From contig CAZFPI010000026.1 in assembly GCA_964521075.1 (NCBI GenBank), forward strand, positions 1 to 26,564: 26,564 nt of DNA, read 5' to 3'. Source of the DNA: Sterolibacterium sp964521075 (GTDB lineage Bacteria; Pseudomonadota; Gammaproteobacteria; Burkholderiales; Rhodocyclaceae). The first letter of the stretch is position 1. Each line of letters starts with the position of its first letter. Under the pieces are notes generated by a model. The model saw nothing but the letters and a program-made list of their open reading frames with translations, made no database searches and was not told the DNA's origin. Shown here one piece after another: positions 1 to 6,138 of the stretch. A program made the translations under genes and the position numbers.

Positions 1-702
1 GACCTGTGGGGCTATGACATTGCCACCCGTGAATGGCGGATGCTGGTCGATTCCGAAAAGCTCGGCTCGGGCCGCGAATTGTCCGAGGATGAAAAGATGC
101 AGCGCGAACGCGCGCGCGTTGCGGGGCTGAAGGGCATCATCAGCTACCAGTGGGCGAGCGACGGCAAGGGGGTTCTGGTGCCGCTCGACGGCGATCTGTT
201 CCTCGCGCTGCTCGAGGGCAGAGTCACGCAGCTGACCGATACCGAGGGCACCGAGCTCAATCCGAAATTGTCGCCCAAGGGGGCTTCGGTCAGCTTTGTG
301 CGCGATCGGCGGCTGTGGGTCGGGCCCGTGGGCGGTGAGGCCAGGCCGATCACGCCCGCGGGCGAGGCGGAGACGATCCGCTGGGGCGAGGCCGAATTCG
401 TCGCGCAGGAGGAAATGCACCGCACTGCCGGCTATTGGTGGAGCCCCGAGCGCCGTGCCTTGCAGGTGCTGATCGACCACACGCAGCAAACCGTGAATGG
501 CTCGGTACGCCTCAAGCTCTACAAGGGCAACGTCATCGTCGTTGGTCGCGATTCGAAGACGGATTCGCTGTTTGATCCGACCATCGCCACCTTTGAGGAT
601 GACGCCGGGGCCTACGACCAGAAGGACGCCGCCGGATTCATCAAACTCAACGCGCTGCGTATGCGTATCGCTGCGAATCTCGACGCCCGCCGCAAGAAAT
701 AA
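1..702 (+). CDS. Chimeric reading frame: DPP IV-like propeller fragment joined to ArgG C-terminus (5' partial)
   Basis: The frame is open from base 1 and has no start in the window. Residues 1 to about 146 (bases 1-440) match the N-terminal beta-propeller of S9B dipeptidyl peptidase IV: DLWGYD, a LSEDEKMQRERAR stretch, SYQWASDGKG, LTDTEG, FVRDRRLWV and EFVAQEEM..GYWW. From about SPERRALQ onward (bases ~442-702) the protein is instead the last ~80 residues of argininosuccinate synthase: TVNGSVRLKLYKGN, IATFEDDAGAYDQ and AAGFIKLNALRMRI. The peptidase's catalytic domain and most of ArgG are missing. The join falls where both families have a short G-x-W-SP-type motif. The downstream neighbours (DUF2788, ppnP, yajQ) fit the ArgG half; the peptidase half is foreign to this locus. 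An assembly chimera is more likely than a real fusion. The ArgG identification of the 3' half is firm. Confidence 0.8.
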   Translation, partial: DLWGYDIATREWRMLVDSEKLGSGRELSEDEKMQRERARVAGLKGIISYQWASDGKGVLVPLDGDLFLALLEGRVTQLTDTEGTELNPKLSPKGASVSFVRDRRLWVGPVGGEARPITPAGEAETIRWGEAEFVAQEEMHRTAGYWWSPERRALQVLIDHTQQTVNGSVRLKLYKGNVIVVGRDSKTDSLFDPTIATFEDDAGAYDQKDAAGFIKLNALRMRIAANLDARRKK

Positions 703-723
703 AACGGCTCACGTTTTCGCATC

Positions 724-933
724 ATGCAAGGTATCAGCGAAGAACAGTTTGCCGACTTCTTTGCCACCTGGGGCGTGGCCGGTTTCATGCTGTTCATGCT
801 CTTCATCATCGGCGAGCTGGCCTATAAATCGAAGGCAGGCAAGCGCGGAACTTTCGTGCTTTTCTTTGTGCTGGCCTTCGGCATGCTGGGCTTCATCGTC
901 AAGACCATCGTTCAAAAAGTCTGGGGACAATAA
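724..933 (+). CDS. DUF2788 family small membrane protein
   Basis: This 69-residue protein has two hydrophobic segments, about residues 15-31 (VAGFMLFMLFIIGELAY) and 45-64 (FVLFFVLAFGMLGFIVKTIV), separated by a short basic loop (KSKAGKRG). The opening ISEEQFADFF and the two-helix layout match DUF2788, a family of unknown function found mainly in beta- and gammaproteobacteria. It starts 21 bases after the argG end and its stop codon abuts the ppnP start, so the genes are probably co-transcribed. The region before the ATG lacks a strong Shine-Dalgarno sequence. The call rests on recalled family sequence pattern and gene order, not on a search. Confidence 0.75.
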   Translation: MQGISEEQFADFFATWGVAGFMLFMLFIIGELAYKSKAGKRGTFVLFFVLAFGMLGFIVKTIVQKVWGQ

Positions 934-1257
934 ATGTCGCAAACACAGTTTGATAATGTTAGTGTCATCAAGCAGGCCAACGTCTATTTCGACGGACGTT
1001 GCGTGAGCCATACCGTGCAATTTGCCGATGGCGTGAAGAAAAGTGTCGGCGTGATCCTGCCGGGAGCCGGCCCGCTGACTTTCAACACAGGTGTGCCGGA
1101 GATCATGGAAGGCGTGGCGGGTGGTTGCCGGGTGCGCCTCAAGGGCGAGGCCGAATGGAAGGCTTACTCCGCTGGCCAGTCGTTCAGCGTACCGGGCAAT
1201 TCCAGTTTCGATATCGACGTGAGCGAGCCTTATCACTACGTCTGTCATTTCGGTTAA
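934..1257 (+). CDS. ppnP: Pyrimidine/purine nucleoside phosphorylase
   Basis: The product is a 107-residue single-domain cupin-type protein of the PpnP (YaiE, DUF1255) family, which splits a broad range of nucleosides with phosphate to free base and ribose-1-phosphate in the cytoplasm. Family marks are NVYFDGRCVSHTV near the N-terminus, GVILPGAG..TFNTG in the middle, and AGQSFSVPGNSSFDIDV..P.HYVC near the C-terminus. The length is close to the usual ~95-110 residues. The ATG follows the preceding stop codon directly, and a GGGGAC stretch inside the end of that upstream gene can serve as ribosome binding site, which suggests translational coupling. Confidence 0.92.
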   Translation: MSQTQFDNVSVIKQANVYFDGRCVSHTVQFADGVKKSVGVILPGAGPLTFNTGVPEIMEGVAGGCRVRLKGEAEWKAYSAGQSFSVPGNSSFDIDVSEPYHYVCHFG

Positions 1258-1274
1258 CGACAAGGGAGCTTCTC

Positions 1275-1769
1275 ATGCCTTCTTTTGATTTCACCTCGGA
1301 AGTGGATATGGTGGCACTGAAAAACGCCATCGACGCCACGGGCAAGAAGATCATTGGCCGCCATGATTTCAAGGGCACCTCGGCCAAGGTGGAAATCAAC
1401 GACAAGGACAAGGTGCTTACCCTTTACGCCGATTCCGATTTTCAGCTCAAGCAGATCAAGGACATCCTCTTTCCGGAAATGGAAAAGAAGGAACCGGAAT
1501 GCGTCAAGCGGCTGGATGAGCAGGCGGTGCAGAAAGTCTCTGGCGACAAGGTCAAGCAGGAGCTGAAGGTCAAGGCAGGCATCGAATCCGAACTGGCGAA
1601 GAAAATCGTCAAGCTCATCAAGGACTCCAAGCTCAAGGTGCAGGCCAGTATCCAGGGTGACACCGTGCGCGTGTCCGGGGCCAAGCGCGATCTCCTTCAG
1701 GAAACCATCGCGCTGGTCAAAAAGTCGATCACCGATTTTCCCATCAAATACGGGAATTTCCGCGACTAG
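1275..1769 (+). CDS. yajQ: YajQ family nucleotide-binding protein
   Basis: The product is 164 residues long, the normal size for YajQ (UPF0234/DUF520). It opens with MPSFDFTSEVDMVALKNAID and carries RHDFKGT and, near its end, VRVSGAKRDLLQ and FPIKYGNFRD, all typical of the family. YajQ proteins bind nucleotides, and a Xanthomonas homologue has been reported as a c-di-GMP effector; whether this one binds c-di-GMP cannot be read from the sequence. I chose the ATG at 1275 because GGGAG at 1264-1268 lies at good distance, and because longer versions of the frame run backwards through ppnP in the wrong frame. The gene is the last of the argG-DUF2788-ppnP-yajQ run and is followed by a terminator. 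Confidence 0.95.
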   Translation: MPSFDFTSEVDMVALKNAIDATGKKIIGRHDFKGTSAKVEINDKDKVLTLYADSDFQLKQIKDILFPEMEKKEPECVKRLDEQAVQKVSGDKVKQELKVKAGIESELAKKIVKLIKDSKLKVQASIQGDTVRVSGAKRDLLQETIALVKKSITDFPIKYGNFRD

Positions 1770-1787
1770 CTCCCGGGCTCGTGAAAC

Positions 1788-1827
1788 CGTTGGCCAGTGC
1801 CCCTGCGACCCTGGCCACGCTTTTTTT
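1788..1827 (+). terminator. Rho-independent terminator after yajQ
   Basis: Arms TGGCCAG (1791-1797) and CTGGCCA (1811-1817) pair perfectly around a 13-base loop. Two further G-C pairs form below them if T1790 is bulged. CGC and then seven Ts (1821-1827) follow. It ends transcription of the plus-strand block just before the converging amidotransferase gene. Confidence 0.75.
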
Positions 1828-1831
1828 CAGG

Positions 1832-2536
1832 TCAGGATTTCAGCCCGGCGATCCAGCGGGTGTAGAGCCGGTCTGCTGCTGCGCGCATCTGTCCGAGGTA
1901 TTGCGGGGCCTGGCCCAGCATGTCTGCGGCAGATTGCACCGTGGCGCATGGGTTGGCGGCAATTTCATCCGCGCCGATGCGCCCCCATTCGGCAATCATG
2001 TCTTCCGTCATTTCGACATGGCATTGCATGCCCAAATGCGGGCCGATGACAAACGCCTGATTGGTGCAGGCTTCACTGCCCAGGATGCGCGTGGCTCCTG
2101 GCGGGATGCCGAAGGTTTCGCCGTGCCAGTGAAATGATGTGAAGCTCGCCTGATCGCCAAGCCAGTCCCGGGCCGCATCATGCTTGCTGGTTTTTACCTC
2201 TCCCCAGCCGATTTCCTTTTGCGGGTTCCGTGTGACGGCGGCCCCCATGGCTTTGGCCATCAGCTGCCCGCCAAGGCAGTGGCCGAGTACGGGAATGTCA
2301 TGTGCTGCGGCCGCGCGGATCAGTGCCAGTTCCTGTTCGATCCAGGGTAGCGGATCGTTCACGCTCATGGGCCCACCCATGAAAACCAGGCCGCTGTAGC
2401 CTGTGGCTTCGGCGGGGAGTGCGTCGCCTGCGTCGACGGCGATCAGCTGCCAGGGCAGATTATGGCGTTCGAGGAATGTGGCAAAATAGCCCGGCCCTTC
2501 GCCGGCACTGTGACGAAATATCGCGATGGGTTTCAT
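1832..2536 (-). CDS. Type 1 glutamine amidotransferase (GMP-synthase-like class I GATase)
   Basis: From the start at 2536 the protein has 234 residues and a single class I glutamine amidotransferase domain. The nucleophile elbow is GHCLGGQ with Cys at about residue 87, the oxyanion segment is FMGGPMSVND, and the later FHWHGETF supplies the catalytic His. This is the stand-alone GuaA-type amidotransferase-like family; no synthetase partner domain is present and the ammonia acceptor is unknown. The start MKPIAIFRHS is preferred because family members begin with a beta strand of this kind. An alternative ATG at 2551 would add five residues and would overlap the start codon of the divergent protease gene. 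The frame stays open further upstream, but that extension lies inside the protease gene and looks non-homologous. Confidence 0.85.
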   Translation of the reverse strand: MKPIAIFRHSAGEGPGYFATFLERHNLPWQLIAVDAGDALPAEATGYSGLVFMGGPMSVNDPLPWIEQELALIRAAAAHDIPVLGHCLGGQLMAKAMGAAVTRNPQKEIGWGEVKTSKHDAARDWLGDQASFTSFHWHGETFGIPPGATRILGSEACTNQAFVIGPHLGMQCHVEMTEDMIAEWGRIGADEIAANPCATVQSAADMLGQAPQYLGQMRAAADRLYTRWIAGLKS

Positions 2537-2549
2537 GGGAGCCGTTGGC

Positions 2550-3194
2550 ATGTCATTGTTCAGAACCGTTGGCCATTTTAGCGTGGCATGCAGCATGTTT
2601 GTGGCGACGGTCGTGGGTGCGGCCACTGAAGTTGGCGTGGTCGGCCTGTTTCCTGGCAAGGCCGTCGTCGTCATCAACAATGATCGGCCGCGCACCCTGT
2701 CCGTGGGCGATGCTGCCGTGGAGGGCGTCCGGGTGCTGGCGGTGGATACCGCCCGGGCGCAGCTCGAAGTGGACGGACGACGCCAGACACTGGGTATCGG
2801 TCAGCGCGTTTTCACGACAACACGGGGCGAGAGTGTCACCTTGCGCGCGGATGCCCGTGGCCACTTCGTTACACCAGGGGCTGTGAATGGCGTGAAGGTT
2901 CATTTTCTGGTTGATACGGGGGCCAGCTATGTCTCGCTGGGAGCGGCGGATGCGGCGCGTGCGGGCATCGACCTGCGCGGCGCGCGTGAAGCATTTTCCA
3001 ATACCGCGAATGGCACAGTGCGTGTCCGGCTCGTGCGTCTGAACGAGGTGCGTGTAGGGGCAGTGCTGCTCAACGATGTCGAGGCCATGGTGCATGAGCA
3101 TGATCTTCCGCTGGTATTGCTCGGCATGAGTTTTCTCAAGCGTCTGGATATGCAGCGCAACGGCGAAATCATGACACTGAAAAAAACTTCCTGA
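2550..3194 (+). CDS. Retropepsin-like aspartic protease (TIGR02281-type), probably periplasmic or membrane-anchored
   Basis: The 214-residue product (from ATG 2550) begins with a hydrophobic stretch, about residues 10-25 (FSVACSMFVATVVGAA), which can act as signal peptide or anchor. Residues ~29-90 resemble the small substrate- or PDZ-linked module of GspC-like proteins (VVGLFPGKAVVVINN, TLSVGDAAVEGVRVLAV). The catalytic part follows with FLVDTGASYVSL; Asp122 of the DTGA motif is the single catalytic Asp of a half-pepsin that must dimerise. The closing LLGMSFLKRLD matches the conserved G-M-S-F-L end. Substrates are unknown. The start overlaps the 5' end of the divergent amidotransferase. An in-frame ATG at 2526 and one at 2595 are less likely alternatives. 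The Nudix gene follows after 6 bases, so the two are likely co-transcribed. Confidence 0.85.
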   Translation: MSLFRTVGHFSVACSMFVATVVGAATEVGVVGLFPGKAVVVINNDRPRTLSVGDAAVEGVRVLAVDTARAQLEVDGRRQTLGIGQRVFTTTRGESVTLRADARGHFVTPGAVNGVKVHFLVDTGASYVSLGAADAARAGIDLRGAREAFSNTANGTVRVRLVRLNEVRVGAVLLNDVEAMVHEHDLPLVLLGMSFLKRLDMQRNGEIMTLKKTS

Positions 3195-3200
3195 ATTTCC

Positions 3201-3890
3201 ATGGCCGTCGATATCCCTTCTGATCTTGCTGCAACGGTTGCCTGGTTACGCCAGCGCTTGTTGGCATGCAAAGATTCCCCGGTCGATGGTGTGAAGGGCT
3301 TTGATCCTTCACTCGAGGAGTTTTTGGATCAGGCCATGACCATGACCCCAGCCGCCGTGTTGATTCCGCTGGTCATGCGTGAAACGGGGTTGACCGTCCT
3401 GCTCACCCAGCGCACCGCGCATTTGCGCGACCATGCCGGGCAGATCAGTTTTCCCGGCGGGCGTTGCGAAGACAGCGACCCCAGCCCCCGCGCCACCGCG
3501 TTGCGCGAGGCGCAGGAGGAAATCGGGCTGGCTCCGGCGCAGGTGGAAATTATTGGCGAACTGCCCGAATACAACACCGCCACGGGTTTTACCATTTCAC
3601 CCGTCATCGGACTCGTGAGCCCGCCGCTTAACCTCAGCCTCGACGATTTTGAAGTGGCCGAAGCCTTCGAGGTTCCCTTTGAATTCCTGATGAATCCCGG
3701 TAATCATCAGCGCCATGCCATCGAATTTCGGGGGGCGATGCGCGAGTATTACGCCATGCCCTGGCAGGGCTACTTCATCTGGGGAGCGACCGCCGGAATA
3801 CTGGTCAATCTGCAGCGTCATCTTTATGCCCGCGATGGTGAAACAGGCCCGGCAAGCCACGGCGGGATGGCTCAGGCTGTGGTATCTTGA
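3201..3890 (+). CDS. CoA pyrophosphatase-type Nudix hydrolase (NudL-like)
   Basis: The 229-residue protein carries the paired signature of the CoA-pyrophosphatase Nudix group: LLTQRTAHLRDHAGQISFPGG, directly followed by the Nudix box ending in REAQEEIGL, whose Glu residues bind divalent metal. The downstream LPEYNTATGFTISPVIG also fits NudL. Members split CoA and its derivatives into 4'-phosphopantetheine and 3',5'-ADP in the cytoplasm. The N-terminal ~45 residues are a poorly conserved leader and the C-terminal ~25 residues look disordered. It follows the protease gene after 6 bases. The substrate is inferred from the family signature. Confidence 0.88.
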   Translation: MAVDIPSDLAATVAWLRQRLLACKDSPVDGVKGFDPSLEEFLDQAMTMTPAAVLIPLVMRETGLTVLLTQRTAHLRDHAGQISFPGGRCEDSDPSPRATALREAQEEIGLAPAQVEIIGELPEYNTATGFTISPVIGLVSPPLNLSLDDFEVAEAFEVPFEFLMNPGNHQRHAIEFRGAMREYYAMPWQGYFIWGATAGILVNLQRHLYARDGETGPASHGGMAQAVVS

Positions 3891-3950
3891 GGGGTGCATC
3901 TTTCAGATGTCCGCAACAACCAGCAATCCATAACTCCCGCCACGATCAAG

Positions 3951-4862
3951 ATGTCCCTTCTTGCTATCGTCATTACCCTGATTCTCGAACAGGTTCGCCC
4001 GCTCGCCCAGCAACGTTTTGTGCGTGAACCGCTGGCGGCTTATGCGCGTCAGCTGGAGGACTGGTTCAACGATGGCCAGCGTTTTCATGGCACGATAGCC
4101 TGGCTGGCAGCCTTGTTGCCGCCGTTGCTGGTCCTGCTGCTGCTTCAATTCGTTCTGGCCGAATGGCAACCCCTGCTGCTGCTGCCCTTTAATGTGGCTG
4201 TGCTTTATGTGACGATGGGCTTTCGCCAGTTCAGTCACCACTTCACCGACACGCATCTGGCTCTTCGCATGGGGGATCTGGACCGGGCGCGAGCCCTGGT
4301 CGGTGAATGGCGGGGGCGCAGTGCCGAGCGCATGACTTCCCGGGAGCTGGCCCGGGTGGCGATTGAAGAAGCGATGCTGGCCTCGCATCACCACGTCTTT
4401 GCGCCCATGTTCTGTTTCATGATTTTTGGCCCGGCCGGCGCGATGCTGTATCGCCTCGCCCTTTTTTTCCGGGGGCAGTGGGGCGGGGAAGAATACGGTG
4501 TTTTCGGGGAGGCGGCCCGCCGGGCTTTTGCCGTGATCGACTGGCTGCCATTGCGCTGCACAGCGACGGCATTTGTCATGGTGGGGAATTTCGAGGATGC
4601 GGTGTATTGCTGGCGGACGCAGGGGGCGGGCTGGGCCGATGACGGCTCCGGTATACTTCTGGCCAGCGGCGCGGGTGCCATTGGCGTCAAGCTGGGGCAG
4701 CCCATCCACGAACTGGATGGCATCAGCGAGCGTCCCGAACTGGGCAGCGGCGACGAAGCCGATGCCGATTTCATGCAAAGTGCAATAGGGCTCGTCTGGC
4801 GAAGCCTGGTGCTGTGCGTATTGCTGTTCGCACTGTTCTCGGTAGCCGGGTGGGTAGGTTAG
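3951..4862 (+). CDS. CobD/CbiB (AmpE-related) family membrane protein
   Basis: From ATG 3951 (MSLLAIVITLILEQVRPL) the protein has 303 residues. Hydrophobic segments lie near the N-terminus, around residues 50-90 (ALLPPLLVLLLLQFVL and LLLLPFNVAVLYVTMGF), around 160-180 (FAPMFCFMIFGPAGAMLYRLALFF) and at the C-terminus. The RVAIEEAMLASHHHVFAPMF..GPAGAMLYR block and the following WLPLRCTA parallel CbiB (VESVAEN..D.APLF..G..A..Y and IPARLTA). True CbiB makes adenosylcobinamide phosphate by attaching aminopropanol phosphate to cobyric acid. No other cobalamin gene is nearby and the key CbiB Asn/Asp residues are replaced by His, so the function may differ. The in-frame ATG at 3894 would add 19 residues of non-membrane leader and is disfavoured. 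Confidence 0.75.
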   Translation: MSLLAIVITLILEQVRPLAQQRFVREPLAAYARQLEDWFNDGQRFHGTIAWLAALLPPLLVLLLLQFVLAEWQPLLLLPFNVAVLYVTMGFRQFSHHFTDTHLALRMGDLDRARALVGEWRGRSAERMTSRELARVAIEEAMLASHHHVFAPMFCFMIFGPAGAMLYRLALFFRGQWGGEEYGVFGEAARRAFAVIDWLPLRCTATAFVMVGNFEDAVYCWRTQGAGWADDGSGILLASGAGAIGVKLGQPIHELDGISERPELGSGDEADADFMQSAIGLVWRSLVLCVLLFALFSVAGWVG

Positions 4863-4882
4863 TCGTATTCAGGAGAAACGGA

Positions 4883-6070
4883 ATGTCTGGTATTCGTGAA
4901 GTGGTTGTGGTCAGCGGTGCTCGTGCACCCATCGGAAGCTTTGGCGGTACGCTGAAGGATTTTTCACCGACGAAGCTCGGGGCTCTGGTCGTCAGGAGTG
5001 CGCTGGAGCGCGCGAAGCTCGATGCGGCCCAGGTCGATCAGCTCGTGTGCGGCAACCTCATTCATACCGAACCCCGCGATATTTATATTTCACGCGCCAT
5101 CGCCCTCGATGCGGGCATGCGCCAGGAATCGAGCGCACTGACGGTCAATCGTATCTGCGGTTCCGGCCTGCAGTCCATCGTGACAGCAGCCAATGCCATT
5201 CAGCTGGGGGAGGCCGAAATCGCCATCGGTGCAGGCGTCGAGAGCATGAGCCGGGCCGGTTATCTGATGCCGGCGGCGCGTTTCGGCGCGCGCATGGGCG
5301 ATGCCAAGATGATCGACATGATGGTCGGCGCGCTGACTGATCCGTTCAGCCCGAATCACATGGGTGTGACGGCAGAAAATATCGCCGAACGCTTCAAGAT
5401 CAGCCGCGAGGACCAGGATGCCTTTGCTGTGGAAAGCCAGCGTCGCGCCGTGGCGGCCATTGCCGCCGGGCATTTCAAGTCGCAGATCGTTCCCGTCGAA
5501 ATCCAGTCGCGCAAAGGGCCGACTTTTTTTGATACCGACGAATACCCCAAGGCGGACGCCACGCTGGAAGGCCTGTCCAAGCTGAAGCCGGCGTTCAAGA
5601 AAGATGGCACGGTGACGGCGGGCAATGCTTCCGGTATCAACGACGGTGCAGCCGCCGTGGTGCTGATGGAAGCCACTGCTGCCAGCAAGGCGGGTCTGCA
5701 GCCCCTGGGGCGTCTGGTTTCCTACGCTGTCGCGGGCGTGGCCCCGGACATCATGGGTACGGGGCCGATTCCCGCCGTGAAGCTGGCTCTGGCCCGCGCC
5801 GGGCTCAAGCTCGACGATATCGACGTGATCGAATCCAATGAGGCCTTCGCTGTGCAGGCCCTGTGCGTCAGCCGCGAGCTGGGGTTTGACCCGGCCAAAA
5901 CCAACCCGAATGGCGGGGCCGTGGCCCTGGGCCATCCGCTCGGTGCTTCCGGGACGATTCTGGTCGTCAAGTGTCTGTATGAACTGCAACGCACCGGCAA
6001 ACGCTATGGTCTGGTCACCCTGTGCATCGGCGGTGGTCAGGGTATTGCGGCCATTTTCGAACGTCACTGA
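4883..6070 (+). CDS. Acetyl-CoA acetyltransferase (thiolase)
   Basis: This is a 395-residue thiolase with the full catalytic set: nucleophile Cys92 in NRICGSGLQS, His351 in GGAVALGHPLGASG, and Cys381 in TLCIGGGQG. The length and the positions match the Zoogloea-type biosynthetic/degradative thiolases that interconvert two acetyl-CoA and acetoacetyl-CoA. Chain-length preference cannot be read from the sequence. The ATG at 4883 is supported by AGGAGA at 4871-4876. The frame stays open upstream into the CbiB-like gene, but that leader is not thiolase-like. The oxidoreductase genes start 68 bases downstream on the same strand, so it may share a transcript with them. Confidence 0.95.
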   Translation: MSGIREVVVVSGARAPIGSFGGTLKDFSPTKLGALVVRSALERAKLDAAQVDQLVCGNLIHTEPRDIYISRAIALDAGMRQESSALTVNRICGSGLQSIVTAANAIQLGEAEIAIGAGVESMSRAGYLMPAARFGARMGDAKMIDMMVGALTDPFSPNHMGVTAENIAERFKISREDQDAFAVESQRRAVAAIAAGHFKSQIVPVEIQSRKGPTFFDTDEYPKADATLEGLSKLKPAFKKDGTVTAGNASGINDGAAAVVLMEATAASKAGLQPLGRLVSYAVAGVAPDIMGTGPIPAVKLALARAGLKLDDIDVIESNEAFAVQALCVSRELGFDPAKTNPNGGAVALGHPLGASGTILVVKCLYELQRTGKRYGLVTLCIGGGQGIAAIFERH

Positions 6071-6076
6071 TTCCGG

Positions 6077-6102
6077 GAGGGCCCGCTGTCTGGCGGGCTC
6101 TC
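6077..6102 (+). other. Intergenic hairpin between thiolase and korC-like gene
   Basis: GAGGGCCCGC (6077-6086) pairs with GCGGGCTCTC (6093-6102), including one G-U pair, around a 6-base loop. No T run follows, so it is more likely an RNA stabiliser or weak attenuator than a full terminator. Confidence 0.4.
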
Positions 6103-6121
6103 TTGCCTGGAAACGAGAAAC

Positions 6122-6128
6122 GAGGAGG
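6122..6128 (+). promoter_or_regulatory. Strong ribosome binding site that decides a TTG start
   Basis: GAGGAGG lies 10 bases before the TTG at 6139. No ATG or GTG lies in frame near it that would give a sensible N-terminus, so the following gene is taken to start with TTG. Confidence 0.7.
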
Positions 6129-6138
6129 CAAGAAGTCG

